From: Marinobacter zhanjiangensis | GTDB taxonomy: Bacteria > Pseudomonadota > Gammaproteobacteria > Pseudomonadales > Oleiphilaceae | Reading direction: 5' to 3' | Length of the DNA stretch: 64,000 nt | NCBI RefSeq assembly: GCF_014651935.1 | Contig: NZ_BMXV01000002.1 | Span: 62,001 to 126,000, forward strand | Shown here: piece after piece, positions 52,296 through 61,600 of the stretch | How positions within the stretch are numbered: the stretch's first letter is position 1 | Layout of the letters: the number at the start of each line of letters is the position of its first letter | Program-made: the position numbers and the translations under genes | Notes under the pieces: model-generated | The model's database searches: none | What the model was told of the DNA's origin: nothing | What the model saw: the letters and a program-made list of their open reading frames with translations, nothing else

Positions 52296-52601
52296 TCAGG
52301 CGTCCCCGGTGTCGCTCCCGCTGGCATCCTGTGGGGTCCTGCCCTGCAGGTGGAACGCAAAGGCCAGTATTTCCGCGATCACCCGGTACAGGGTTTCCGG
52401 AATCTCCTCATCCAGATCCAGTTGCGCGAGAATGCCGGCGAGTTCGGCATTCTCGTACAGTGGCACTTTGTGTTCCCGGGCGATACGGATGATCTCCTCG
52501 GCCACTTCGTCCAGCCCGCTGGCCGCTACTGTGGGCGCCTTTTTGCCGTCGTACTTCAGGGCGACGGCGGTTTCCCGGCCGCCCGTCGTCTGGTCACTCA
52601 T
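52296..52601 (-). CDS. Stand-alone FlhB C-terminal-domain protein (FhlB/FlhX-like)
   Basis: A 101-residue protein that matches only the part of FlhB after its autocleavage site: TAVALKYDGKKAPTVAASG, IIRIAREHKVPLYENAELAGIL, EEIPETLYRVIAEILAFAF. It has no membrane helices and no NPTH motif, so it cannot self-cleave. In other bacteria such proteins can stand in for the cleaved FlhB tail. GGAGC is 8 bases before the ATG. It lies 15 bases after the FliK-like gene, so the two form an operon. Confidence 0.88.
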   Translation of the reverse strand: MSDQTTGGRETAVALKYDGKKAPTVAASGLDEVAEEIIRIAREHKVPLYENAELAGILAQLDLDEEIPETLYRVIAEILAFAFHLQGRTPQDASGSDTGDA

Positions 52602-52616
52602 GGCGGTTGCTCCTGT

Positions 52617-54008
52617 TCATGCCCGGGTATCCAGCAGCCGGTGTTCCAGGCGGGTGGCTGCCGTGGGTGGCTGACCGCGACGGCATTCCAGTTCCGACAC
52701 CTCCAGGCCCAGATCGGTCAGTCGCGATCGCAAGGCTCCCAGTTCCTGATTGACCTGCCGCGCGGTGGCCTGCCGTTCTGCCCACACCCTGGCGGACAGG
52801 GCATTCTGCCTCAGGGCCACGTCGAAGAAGACCTTGCCCGCTTCGTCCAGGTCCATGGCCAGGTTCAGGCGCCATTCGGATACGCCGGCGCGCCGGTTTT
52901 CGGGCTTTTCCTCCCGTTCCGGTTTGTCGTAATCAATGCGTAGCTGGGCCGTTTTCACCTCTCCGCCGGGGGCCATCCAGGGCAGGTCGGTTATCAGGGT
53001 GTTGACCTGGGGGGCGCCTTCGGCACCACTGCGGGTAGTCAGCAACTGGCTGTGCAGCTGGTTGACGGTGATGCGGTTCAGCATCCCCGCCAGCAGTCGC
53101 AGCATCTGCCCCGGGGAGGCTGCTTCCCGGCCGCCATCGGCGTTGCCCAGTGGTGCGGTGGTCGGCGACGGAAACTGGAGCGGGGCGGTGACCAGCTCAT
53201 GGCTGGGCAGCGGCGTGAAACGGGTGAACTGATCGGCGCCCAGGTTCTGATGTTGCAGCAGCGTCAGCGCCAGCCGACCCAGGGCCAGTTTCAGGTCCGT
53301 GGGGGCTGCCTCCAGAGTGCCCTTCGCCAGACGTGCTTCCGTCAGAACACCGCTGTTGGTCAGCCACTGGCGGACCCCCTCGGCATCAAGCCCGGGTCTG
53401 GCGGGAGCGGCGAGCCCTGCCAGTGGCGACGACGAAATCCCGGTTGCTGGAGGCGCCTGAACCGGTCTCAGGATGAGCCCGCCGGTGTCCCCGGAGACCT
53501 GGGGCAGCAGGCGGGCGATGCTCTGCAGTGCCTCCCGGACCGTGGTGGGCAGCGGTTGGCTGGACCCGGGCTGGCTGCCCGGCCCCGGCGGCGCCTTGAA
53601 TCCGGCTGACAGGGCATTCATCAGTTGGCTCAGGCCAGTGTCGAGGTTCTGCTGCCATGGCAGGTGGCGAATCAGGGCCTGCCCCAGGCGGGTCTCTGCG
53701 GCCGGCGGCAGTTTGTCCAGCAGGGTGAGTGACTGGCCTTCCCGCATGATGCGCAGCAGATCCCCCGCTTTCAATTCGGGGCCGTCCGCGGGCAGATTGA
53801 CGGTAAGTTTCTGGCCGCGAACCTCCAGTATGGCCTGCTGCTGTCCCCGTTCCGTCAGTAACTCGGCGACCCGGGCCACCACCGCCTGACGGTTTTCCAG
53901 CTGCAGACTCTGCAACTGCCGCAGGGGATCCACACGGCCTGCGTCAGCCCCCGTGGCAGGGCGGGCTGGTGGTTGTGAGTTGATGGCGTTACCGTCGGGT
54001 AATTTCAT
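52617..54008 (-). CDS. Second FliK-like protein (hook-length control domain)
   Basis: A 463-residue protein with no signal peptide. The first 360 residues are Gln/Leu/Pro-rich and variable. The C-terminal part resembles the FliK domain (RLNLAMDLDEAGKVFFDVALRQ; LSARVWAERQATARQVNQEL; LRSRLTDLGLEVSELECRRG, shown in pieces). It is distinct from the FliK encoded at 28170-29516. Pairing with the FlhB-tail protein suggests a joint role in export switching, but this is inference. It is divergent from ccmA. Confidence 0.75.
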   Translation of the reverse strand: MKLPDGNAINSQPPARPATGADAGRVDPLRQLQSLQLENRQAVVARVAELLTERGQQQAILEVRGQKLTVNLPADGPELKAGDLLRIMREGQSLTLLDKLPPAAETRLGQALIRHLPWQQNLDTGLSQLMNALSAGFKAPPGPGSQPGSSQPLPTTVREALQSIARLLPQVSGDTGGLILRPVQAPPATGISSSPLAGLAAPARPGLDAEGVRQWLTNSGVLTEARLAKGTLEAAPTDLKLALGRLALTLLQHQNLGADQFTRFTPLPSHELVTAPLQFPSPTTAPLGNADGGREAASPGQMLRLLAGMLNRITVNQLHSQLLTTRSGAEGAPQVNTLITDLPWMAPGGEVKTAQLRIDYDKPEREEKPENRRAGVSEWRLNLAMDLDEAGKVFFDVALRQNALSARVWAERQATARQVNQELGALRSRLTDLGLEVSELECRRGQPPTAATRLEHRLLDTRA

Positions 54009-54177
54009 GGCTTTTGTGCAATACGACTCGTCGTTTTGATGTCAGGCAAGAGTAATCAATGGCCCGTTTCGTTATAATGGCGCCGGCTTCAGGAATTCAC
54101 CTGTCGCCTGCCGGTTGTACCGGTCTGACGTATTTTCCGGGGTGGTAACGGCCACCCCCTGGCAACCCGGGGCCCTG

Positions 54178-54876
54178 ATGACTGAGCCGCTGCAACAGGC
54201 TGACCACTTGCTGAAGGCACAACGCCTGGAGTGTGAGCGGGACGGTCGGACCCTGTTTCGTGACCTGAGTTTTTCCATAGTGCCGGGTACGCTGACCCGT
54301 GTCGAGGGTCCCAACGGCTCGGGCAAGACCACCCTGTTGCGCATTCTGGCCGGGCTCAATGATAACTGGAGCGGGCACATTCACTGGTGCGGCAGGCCCC
54401 GCCACAAACAGTGGGATTCGGTGCGTCGCAATACGCTTTATCTGGGCCACCGGCCCGGCATCAAGGGTGTGCTGACGCCCATGGAGAATCTGCAGGCCCT
54501 GGTGGCGGGCCGCCAGGCGGTCAGTCGCGACGTGCTGTCCCGGGCGCTGGTCCAGGTAGGGCTTGGCCCCTGGCAGAATGTGCCCTGCGAGCATCTCTCC
54601 GCGGGGCAGAAGCGGCGGGTGGCGCTGGCGCGCCTGCTGTTTGCCGACGAGCCGCTGTGGCTTCTGGATGAGGCGTTTACCGCCCTGGATGTGGAGGCTG
54701 TGGCCGCCGTTGAACGGTTGCTGGCGGATCGGGTTCGTGATGGCGGTGCCGTAGTCATGACAACCCACCACCAGCCGGCCCTGGATGACATGCAGCGGAT
54801 TCTTCTCGGCCATGGGCCCGGCCAGCCGGCGGCGGAGGTCAGCGATGAACCCGTGGCGGAGGTTTCCCATGGGTAG
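54178..54876 (+). CDS. ccmA: Heme exporter ATP-binding protein CcmA
   Basis: ABC ATPase of CcmABCD, which releases holo-CcmE after heme loading. It has 232 residues. Walker A is GPNGSGKTT (44-52), signature LSAGQKRRVALARLL, Walker B LWLLDEAFTALD, and switch His in MTTHHQP. ATG 54178 (MTEPLQQADH) is chosen; the frame runs upstream to 54115 without family similarity. It overlaps ccmB by 8 bases and starts the ccm operon. Confidence 0.93.
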   Translation: MTEPLQQADHLLKAQRLECERDGRTLFRDLSFSIVPGTLTRVEGPNGSGKTTLLRILAGLNDNWSGHIHWCGRPRHKQWDSVRRNTLYLGHRPGIKGVLTPMENLQALVAGRQAVSRDVLSRALVQVGLGPWQNVPCEHLSAGQKRRVALARLLFADEPLWLLDEAFTALDVEAVAAVERLLADRVRDGGAVVMTTHHQPALDDMQRILLGHGPGQPAAEVSDEPVAEVSHG

Positions 54877-55603
54877 CCGCCAACCGCTGGCTGTGCCGCT
54901 TCTGGATCCGGTCAACAGTTCCCCCGGCGTATGGCATGCCATGGTGGCCGTGTTGCGCCGGGACCTGCGTCTCAGTGTGCGGCAGAAACAGGACCTGCTG
55001 AACCCGCTGCTGTTCTTTGTCATGGTGGTAGCGCTGTTCCCGCTGGGGGTGAGTCCCGAATCGTCGTTTCTCGGGGAGGCCGGGGCCGGCATTCTGTGGG
55101 TCGGTGCGCTGCTGGCGACAATGCTGTCGCTGGACCACCTGTTCCGCTTCGATTTCGAGGACGGAACCCTGGAGCAGATCGCGCTGCAGCCGCAGCCGCT
55201 GTTTCTGCTGGTGCTCTCGAAAATCCTGGCCCACTGGCTGGTCACCGGGCTGCCGCTGGTGATTCTGACACCGCTATTGGGGTTGATGTTATATCTGGAC
55301 GGGAACTCTGTTGCTGTTCTGTGTCTAACGCTGCTGATCGGCACACCCGTGCTGAGCCTGATCGGTTCGGTGGGAGCGGCATTGACCGTGGGGCTGCGGG
55401 CCGGGGGCGTGCTCTTGTCCCTGCTGGTGATCCCTCTGTATATTCCGGTGCTCATATTCGGCACCGGAACGGTAATGGCCGCCGGCAGCGGAGCAGACGT
55501 GTCCGGGCATCTGGCATTGATGGCCGCGATGCTGGTGCTGGCCCTGGTGCTGGCTCCGCTGGCTGCCGCGGCGGCCTTGAAAATCAGTTTATCGGCGTCC
55601 TGA
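54869..55603 (+). CDS. ccmB: Heme exporter membrane protein CcmB
   Basis: Membrane subunit of the CcmAB transporter. It has 244 residues and six hydrophobic segments, starting with the family sequence VLRRDLRLSVRQKQDLLNPLLFF (partial quote) and including DHLFRFDFEDGTLEQI. ATG 54869, inside the ccmA 3' end, has GGAGG 6 bases before. It is slightly longer than E. coli CcmB (220) at the N-terminus. Confidence 0.93.
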   Translation: MGSRQPLAVPLLDPVNSSPGVWHAMVAVLRRDLRLSVRQKQDLLNPLLFFVMVVALFPLGVSPESSFLGEAGAGILWVGALLATMLSLDHLFRFDFEDGTLEQIALQPQPLFLLVLSKILAHWLVTGLPLVILTPLLGLMLYLDGNSVAVLCLTLLIGTPVLSLIGSVGAALTVGLRAGGVLLSLLVIPLYIPVLIFGTGTVMAAGSGADVSGHLALMAAMLVLALVLAPLAAAAALKISLSAS

Positions 55604-55639
55604 CCGGCGCCGCAGCTTTCGATTCAGGGGATACACCCG

Positions 55640-56407
55640 ATGTGGCAATTCTTTCACAAACTGGGGTCGCCAAAGTGGTTCTACGGCATTGCCGGTCGCT
55701 TCATGCCGTGGCTGCTGGGTGCCGGGCTGCTGTTGAGCCTGTGCGGAATCGTCTGGGGGCTGTTGTTCGCGCCCCAGGATTATCTGCAGGGCAACAGCTA
55801 CCGCATCATCTTTATCCATGTGCCCACCGCGTTCCTCGCCCAGTCGGTCTATATGATGATCGCTGTTGCCGGTGTTATTACCCTGGTCTGGAAGATGAAG
55901 GTGGCGGATGTGTTCGTCCGCTCGGTCGCGCCGGTGGGGGTCGTGCTGACCCTGCTGGCGTTGTTCACCGGGGCGGTCTGGGGCAAGCCGACCTGGGGCG
56001 CCTACTGGGTCTGGGACGCACGGCTTACGTCCATGCTGATCCTGTTGTTCCTTTACCTTGGCATTATCGGTCTTGGCTATGCCTACTCCGATGAGAAGAC
56101 CGCTGCCCGCTCGGTGGCGGTGCTGGCCATCGTTGGCGTGGTGAACATTCCCATCATCAAATATTCCGTGGACTGGTGGAACACCCTGCACCAGCCTGCG
56201 ACGTTCAGAATCACCGAAAAGCCCACCATGCCTGCGGAAATGTGGGTACCCCTGTTGCTGGTGGTGCTGGGAACCTACCTGCTGTTCGGGTGGATCGCCT
56301 TTTACCGTATGCAGACCGAGATCCTTCGCCGTGAGCGTCGCACCCGCTGGGTCAGGGAACTGGTGCAGACCGGTGGCCAATCACAACTGAAAACCGGAGG
56401 AGCCTGA
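55640..56407 (+). CDS. ccmC: Heme exporter protein CcmC
   Basis: Membrane protein that passes heme to CcmE. It has 255 residues and six membrane helices. The Trp-rich heme-handling motif is [17 protein letters not shown] (about 114-130), flanked by His residues in HVPTAF and DWWNTLHQP. It is 36 bases after ccmB; ccmD starts 4 bases after its stop. Confidence 0.96.
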   Translation: MWQFFHKLGSPKWFYGIAGRFMPWLLGAGLLLSLCGIVWGLLFAPQDYLQGNSYRIIFIHVPTAFLAQSVYMMIAVAGVITLVWKMKVADVFVRSVAPVGVVLTLLALFTGAVWGKPTWGAYWVWDARLTSMLILLFLYLGIIGLGYAYSDEKTAARSVAVLAIVGVVNIPIIKYSVDWWNTLHQPATFRITEKPTMPAEMWVPLLLVVLGTYLLFGWIAFYRMQTEILRRERRTRWVRELVQTGGQSQLKTGGA

Positions 56408-56411
56408 TACC

Positions 56412-56675
56412 ATGGCATTCGAATCCTTCAGTGCCCTTGTTTACATGGAAGGCCATGGTCCCTATGTCTGGACATGCTACGGTGCCTTCTTTCTGTTGCT
56501 GGGGCTGCTGGCCTGGTACTCCGTTTTCGAGCGCCGGCAGGTGGTCCGTGCCCAGCGCGACCAGCAACCGTTACAGACCTCCCGGCAAGGCGACAGCAGT
56601 GACTGGGGCCGGTCAGGTGAGGCCAGTTTTCAGCGAATCCAATCGTCCCACAGCGAGACAGCCAGCAAGTCATGA
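56412..56675 (+). CDS. ccmD: Heme exporter protein CcmD
   Basis: Small single-span membrane protein that holds CcmC and CcmE together. It has 87 residues. The helix is [25 protein letters not shown] (about 15-36), preceded by the conserved [13 protein letters not shown] start, then a hydrophilic tail. It ends in an ATGA overlap with ccmE. Confidence 0.9.
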   Translation: MAFESFSALVYMEGHGPYVWTCYGAFFLLLGLLAWYSVFERRQVVRAQRDQQPLQTSRQGDSSDWGRSGEASFQRIQSSHSETASKS

Positions 56676-57136
56676 ATCCTGCACGCAAACGTAAGCTCAC
56701 TATTATATTGTTTCTCCTGGCCGGTCTGGCGGTAGCCGTTGGACTGACCACCTATGCCTTCCGCCAGAATATCAACCTGTTCTACGACCCGACCCAGATC
56801 GCCGAGGGCGAAGCCCCTGTCGATGTGCGGATTCGCGCCGGGGGCATGGTCGAAGATGGCTCGGTAGTGCGCGACCCCGACAGTCTGAAAGTGGAATTCC
56901 GGGTCACCGATTTCACGTCTGCCGTTACCGTCCGCTATGAAGGCATCCTCCCGGATCTGTTCGCCGAAGGGCAGGGGGTGGTCACCACCGGCCAGCTCAA
57001 CAGCGACCGGGTTTTCGTGGCGGAACAGGTACTGGCGAAGCATGACGAGAAGTACATGCCGCCGGAGGTCAGCGACGCTCTGGAGAAGTCAAAGGCACGG
57101 GCCGCCGAAGAAGGCCGCGAGATGCCCGAGTACTGA
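56672..57136 (+). CDS. ccmE: Heme chaperone CcmE
   Basis: Periplasmic chaperone that binds heme covalently and hands it to CcmF. It has 154 residues: an N-terminal membrane anchor ([19 protein letters not shown]), a beta-barrel domain, and the heme-binding motif HDEKY with H124 and Y128. The C-terminal flexible tail is acidic. It overlaps ccmD by four bases. Confidence 0.96.
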   Translation: MNPARKRKLTIILFLLAGLAVAVGLTTYAFRQNINLFYDPTQIAEGEAPVDVRIRAGGMVEDGSVVRDPDSLKVEFRVTDFTSAVTVRYEGILPDLFAEGQGVVTTGQLNSDRVFVAEQVLAKHDEKYMPPEVSDALEKSKARAAEEGREMPEY

Positions 57137-57177
57137 TCCGCAGGCAACACTCAAGAAACTCCTGAAGAGAGAACGAC

Positions 57178-59214
57178 ATGTTTCCGGAACTTGGACAGGT
57201 CACCCTGATTATCGCATTGCTGCTCTCGGTACTGTTGGCCGTGGTGCCGCTGTACGGTTCGCTCACCAACCGGGACAGCCTGCAGGCCTTTGCCAGGCCC
57301 CTGACGGCAGGGCAGTTCGTCTTCATTGCGATTGCCTTTGGCATTCTCACCCGTGCGTTCCTGATTGATGACTTCTCGGTGGCCTACGTGGCCAACCAGA
57401 GCAACAGCCTGATGCCCTGGTATTACAAGTTCAGCGCAGTGTGGGGCGGCCATGAGGGGTCCCTGCTGCTGTGGATTCTGATGCTCAGTGGCTGGACGCT
57501 TGCCGTGGCCACCTTCAGCCGCCGGCTGCCCTCGGTGATGGTGTCGCAGGTGCTTTCCGTGATGGGCATGGTGGCGGTCGGCTTCCTGCTGTTCATCCTG
57601 ATGACCTCGAACCCGTTTGACCGGATTCTGCCGAACGTGCCGGCGGACGGCGCTGACCTGAACCCGTTACTGCAGGACTTCGGCCTGATCATCCACCCGC
57701 CCATGCTGTATATGGGCTATGTCGGCTTTTCGGTTGCGTTCGCCTTTGCCATCGCAGCATTGATCAACGGTCGTCTGGATGCCGCCTGGGCGCGCTGGTC
57801 CCGGCCCTGGACCAGTGTGGCCTGGGGCTTTCTGACCATCGGTATCGCCCTGGGCAGCTGGTGGGCCTACTACGAGCTTGGCTGGGGTGGCTGGTGGTTC
57901 TGGGACCCGGTGGAAAACGCGTCCCTGCTGCCCTGGATATCCGGCACCGCGCTGATCCATTCCCTGGCGGTCACCGAGAAACGGGGCGTCTTCAAGAGCT
58001 GGACCGTATTGCTGGCCATCCTCACCTTTGCCCTGAGTCTGCTCGGCGCCTTCCTGGTGCGGTCCGGGGTGATAACCTCGGTGCACTCGTTCGCCTCCGA
58101 CCCGACCCGGGGTGCGTTCCTGCTCGGGCTGTTGGCAGTAACGGTGGTTGTCAGCCTGACCCTGTACGCCTTCCGCGCGCCGGTGGTGCATACCCGCGCG
58201 ACGTTCGGCCCCCTGTCCCGGGAAGTATTCCTGCCGCTGAACAATGTTCTGCTGATGGCCGCCCTGCTACTGGTGCTGGTGGGTACCATCTTCCCGCTGA
58301 TTTCCGACTACTTTGAGCTCGGCAACATTTCCATTGGAGAGCCCTTTTTCAACCTGACCTTCAGCCCAATAGCGGTTGCTGTGGGCATCCTGCTCGGTGT
58401 GGGCATCTTCTCCCGCTGGAAAAAGACCGATGAGGGCTACCTGGCCCGCAAGCTGATATTCCCATCCATCGGCAGTGTGGTGATCGCCGCGACAGTCGTA
58501 CTCACCATGGGGACCTTTGACTCCCCGGGGTTCATCGGCTTCCTGGATGACATCCAGCTGTGGGCCTTCTTTGGTGTGCTCTCGGCGTCCTGGGTTATCC
58601 TCGCCACCCTGCAGGACCTGTGGACCAAGTCGTCGTCGCGGCATGGGCGCCTGCACGGGCTGCGCCGCCAGTCCCGCAGTTTCTACGGCATGGTGCTCGG
58701 TCACGTGGGACTGGCGATGGTGATTGCCGGCGCCACCGTGGTGAACAACTTCGGTATCGAACGCAACGTCCGTATGAGTCCCGGTGACGTCGCCCAGGTG
58801 GGGGACTACCAGTTCAGTTTCGCCTCGGTGGGCGAGCGCGAGGGGCCCAACTTCACAGCCCTGGTCGCCCGTTTTGATATCAGTCGCAACGGTGAGCCGG
58901 TAGCCACCCTGTATCCGGAGCGCCGCCGCTATGTGGTTCAGCGCAACATGATGACCGAGGCTGGCATTGATGGCGGTTTCCTGCGAGACATTTTCGTGGC
59001 GGTGGCTGAACCGGTGGACAGCAATGCCTGGGCCGTACGGCTGCAGTACAAACCTCTGGTGCGCTGGACGTGGCTGGGCGCGCTGGTGATGGCCATTGGC
59101 GGTTTTCTGGCGGTTTCTGACCGACGTTACCGTATCCGCGATACCGCGACCGAACGTAAGAAGGCGTCCGCGACTCCGCTTCCCGAAAGTCGCCCTGCGG
59201 AGGCCGGCGTATGA
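57178..59214 (+). CDS. ccmF: Cytochrome c heme lyase subunit CcmF
   Basis: Membrane protein that attaches heme from CcmE to apocytochrome c with CcmH/CcmI. It has 678 residues and about 15 hydrophobic segments. The Trp-rich motif is WGGWWFWDPVENASLLPW at about 237-254, and four conserved His are in the region including WGGHEGSLLLW and LIIHPPMLYMGYVG. AAGAGAG lies 7-8 bases before the ATG. It overlaps ccmG by four bases. Confidence 0.97.
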   Translation: MFPELGQVTLIIALLLSVLLAVVPLYGSLTNRDSLQAFARPLTAGQFVFIAIAFGILTRAFLIDDFSVAYVANQSNSLMPWYYKFSAVWGGHEGSLLLWILMLSGWTLAVATFSRRLPSVMVSQVLSVMGMVAVGFLLFILMTSNPFDRILPNVPADGADLNPLLQDFGLIIHPPMLYMGYVGFSVAFAFAIAALINGRLDAAWARWSRPWTSVAWGFLTIGIALGSWWAYYELGWGGWWFWDPVENASLLPWISGTALIHSLAVTEKRGVFKSWTVLLAILTFALSLLGAFLVRSGVITSVHSFASDPTRGAFLLGLLAVTVVVSLTLYAFRAPVVHTRATFGPLSREVFLPLNNVLLMAALLLVLVGTIFPLISDYFELGNISIGEPFFNLTFSPIAVAVGILLGVGIFSRWKKTDEGYLARKLIFPSIGSVVIAATVVLTMGTFDSPGFIGFLDDIQLWAFFGVLSASWVILATLQDLWTKSSSRHGRLHGLRRQSRSFYGMVLGHVGLAMVIAGATVVNNFGIERNVRMSPGDVAQVGDYQFSFASVGEREGPNFTALVARFDISRNGEPVATLYPERRRYVVQRNMMTEAGIDGGFLRDIFVAVAEPVDSNAWAVRLQYKPLVRWTWLGALVMAIGGFLAVSDRRYRIRDTATERKKASATPLPESRPAEAGV

Positions 59215-59744
59215 AGCGCATCCTGATGTTCCTGCCGGTTCTGGTGGCGGTGGCTTTCGGTATCTTCCTTTATGCGGGGTTGGGGGAAGACCCGCAGGAG
59301 CTGGAGTCGGCCCTTATCGGTAAACCAGTGCCCGCTTTCGAGCTGAGTGCGCTGCGAAACCCCGATCGCATCCTGACTCCGGAGGTGTTTCGGGGCCAGG
59401 TATCGCTGCTGAATGTATGGGGTACCTGGTGTCCGGCCTGCCGGGATGAGCACGATGACCTGATGTGGCTGGCCGAAGACAAGAACATTCCCATTATTGG
59501 CCTCAACTACAAAGACAACCGCGACGCCGCCCTGCGCTGGCTAAAGGATCTGGGTGATCCCTATCAGCTGAACCTGTTTGATCCCCAGGGCACCCTGGGC
59601 TTTGATCTGGGCGTTTACGGGGCACCGGAAACCTACATTATCGACAAGCAGGGCATTGTGCGTTATCGCCACGTGGGTGTGGTCAATCCCGAAGTGTGGG
59701 AAGAGAAGCTGGAACCCGTTTTCCGTCAGTATCAGGAGGAGTGA
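59211..59744 (+). CDS. ccmG: Thiol:disulfide interchange protein CcmG (DsbE)
   Basis: Membrane-tethered thioredoxin-like protein that keeps apocytochrome c thiols reduced for heme attachment. It has 177 residues: one N-terminal helix (LMFLPVLVAVAFGIFLY), active site WCPAC with C74 and C77, and the family's GVYGAPETYIID loop with cis-Pro. It is 2 bases from ccmH. Confidence 0.96.
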   Translation: MKRILMFLPVLVAVAFGIFLYAGLGEDPQELESALIGKPVPAFELSALRNPDRILTPEVFRGQVSLLNVWGTWCPACRDEHDDLMWLAEDKNIPIIGLNYKDNRDAALRWLKDLGDPYQLNLFDPQGTLGFDLGVYGAPETYIIDKQGIVRYRHVGVVNPEVWEEKLEPVFRQYQEE

Positions 59745-59746
59745 CC

Positions 59747-60229
59747 ATGAAAACCCTGTTGATCACCCTGATGCTCGCCTTGCTGGCCCCCCTGGCCCAG
59801 GCGCAGGCCGGTAGTGACGGGAGCGCGGACATGTACCCGCTGGAATCTGCCGAGCGACAGGAGCGGTTTCGGACCCTGTTGAACGAGCTGCGCTGTCCCA
59901 AGTGCCAGAACCAGAACATTGCCGATTCCGATGCGCCCATTGCCGAGGATATGCGCAATGAGGTCTACCGCATGGTTCAGGAAGGCGCGGACGAGCAGAC
60001 CGTTGTGGACGCCATGATCGAACGCTTTGGTGAGTTCGTGCACTACAAGCCGGCCTTTGACGCCCGCACCGCCTTGCTCTGGCTGCTGCCGCTGATTGTG
60101 GTGGTGGTGGGCGTGATCGTGGTGATAGTGATCGTGCGCCGGTCCGGTCGTGGCGACGACGGCACTCCGGAACTGACCGAGGATCAGCGCCGTCAGGCTG
60201 ATGAAATGCTGCGGCGGCAGTCTCAGTGA
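59747..60229 (+). CDS. ccmH: Cytochrome c maturation protein CcmH
   Basis: Thiol-oxidoreductase part of the heme lyase complex. It has 160 residues. A signal peptide (LLITLMLALLAPLAQA) is followed by the signature LRCPKCQNQNIADSDAPIA with C50 and C53, and one C-terminal membrane helix. ATG 59747 has AGGAGG-type sequence (CAGGAGGAGTGACC) directly before it. It is the short form; the TPR part is the separate ccmI. Confidence 0.95.
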   Translation: MKTLLITLMLALLAPLAQAQAGSDGSADMYPLESAERQERFRTLLNELRCPKCQNQNIADSDAPIAEDMRNEVYRMVQEGADEQTVVDAMIERFGEFVHYKPAFDARTALLWLLPLIVVVVGVIVVIVIVRRSGRGDDGTPELTEDQRRQADEMLRRQSQ

Positions 60230-60267
60230 GAATGACACCCCACTCCGAATTCAACTGAACGAGTTTT

Positions 60268-61569
60268 ATGACCAATATTTTCTGGATTATCACCGCGGTC
60301 CTTGTTGTACTGGCCTTTCTTTTCATCCTGTATCCATTGGTGTTTGGCCGCCCCGAGCAGCGCATCAATGCGGATATCCGCAACCAGAACCTGCTGGCCT
60401 ACCGCACGCGGCTGACCGAGCTGGAAGAGGAGTACCAGCAGGGCATTATCGACGAGGAAAACTTCCGCATGCTCCGGGATGAGCTGGCGGGCTCAATGCT
60501 GGACGATGTCGGTGAGGAACAGGCGCCAAAGGAAGTCAGGGCGGAAGACCTGCGCATGGACCGGCGTCGCCGCAGTACCTGGGCCGTTGCAGTGGTGGCG
60601 GCTGTGTTGTTGCCGGCCGGTGTGGTATTGCTCTACGAGGAATGGGGCGCCCTGGGCAAGGTTGAACAGTATCAGGCCATGCAGGAAATGGAGCGGAGCG
60701 AAGGCGGTGATCGCCTGGCCCAGATGGAGCAGCTGACATCACAGCTTCGCGAGCGTCTCGAGGCCGAGCCGGACAACCCGGACGGCTGGGCCATGCTGGG
60801 TCGCAGTCTGATGCGCATGGAGCGGTATCCGGAAGCGGCCAGGGCATTCGAGCAACTGGCTGACGTGGTAGAAGACAGCAACGGCAAGGCGGTAGCTTGG
60901 GGCCTGTCCGCCCAGGCCTGGTTCTTTGACAGCCAGGGAGCGTTGACCGACGAGGTTACCAACGCCATGGACCGGGCACGGGAGCTCAACCCGAACGAAG
61001 TGAACACCCTGGGACTACTGGGTATCCACGCGTTTGAACGGGAAAACTTCGAGGAAGCCATCCGCCACTGGGAAAAGATTATTGAGGTGGCGCCGGACCA
61101 TCCGCAGATTGCCTCCATCCGTGAAGGTGTGGCGCAGGCTTACCAGCGCCTTGATCGGGAGGTACCGGAATCCGCACAGCCCCAGGCGTCCGCCGCTGGC
61201 GAAGAGTTGTCCGACCGCGGGGTGAGCGTACGGGTGGAGCTTGATGAATCGTTTGCCAACGAAGTGGCCCCGGATACCACTCTGTTTGTCTATGCCCGCA
61301 CGCCGAACTCGCAGACTGCACCCCTGGCGGTGGCCAGGCTGACAGCCGGACAGTTGCCGGTAAATCTGAGGCTGGATGACAGTATGTCCATGGCGCCGCA
61401 GTTCCGGATTTCCGGTGCCGATGAAGTGGTGCTGGCAGCGAGAATCAGCCCTTCCGGCGCAGCCAGGCCGCAACCCGGTGATTACCAGGGCATTCGCGAA
61501 GAGCCAGTGCCGGTGGTCAGTGGTGACAGTGACCCGGTGGTACTGACCATCGATCAACAGCTGCGATGA
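60268..61569 (+). CDS. ccmI: Apocytochrome c chaperone CcmI
   Basis: Binds the C-terminus of apocytochrome c and delivers it to CcmF/CcmH. It has 433 residues: membrane helices at about 3-22 and 98-115, then a periplasmic TPR region (DGWAMLGRSLMRMERYPEAARAF; LGLLGIHAFERENFEEAIRHW, shown in part) and a beta-rich C-terminal domain (about 305-430). It ends the ccm operon and meets a strong hairpin. Confidence 0.93.
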   Translation: MTNIFWIITAVLVVLAFLFILYPLVFGRPEQRINADIRNQNLLAYRTRLTELEEEYQQGIIDEENFRMLRDELAGSMLDDVGEEQAPKEVRAEDLRMDRRRRSTWAVAVVAAVLLPAGVVLLYEEWGALGKVEQYQAMQEMERSEGGDRLAQMEQLTSQLRERLEAEPDNPDGWAMLGRSLMRMERYPEAARAFEQLADVVEDSNGKAVAWGLSAQAWFFDSQGALTDEVTNAMDRARELNPNEVNTLGLLGIHAFERENFEEAIRHWEKIIEVAPDHPQIASIREGVAQAYQRLDREVPESAQPQASAAGEELSDRGVSVRVELDESFANEVAPDTTLFVYARTPNSQTAPLAVARLTAGQLPVNLRLDDSMSMAPQFRISGADEVVLAARISPSGAARPQPGDYQGIREEPVPVVSGDSDPVVLTIDQQLR

Positions 61570-61571
61570 CT

Positions 61572-61600
61572 CCCTGAACGCACAAGGTGCGTGGTCAGGG
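61572..61600. terminator. Bidirectional-type hairpin after ccmI
   Basis: CCCTGA-ACGCAC, loop AAG, GTGCGT, GG bulge, TCAGGG: twelve paired bases. The stop codon of the converging BatD-like gene lies in the right arm. There is no long U-tract on the plus strand. Confidence 0.6.
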
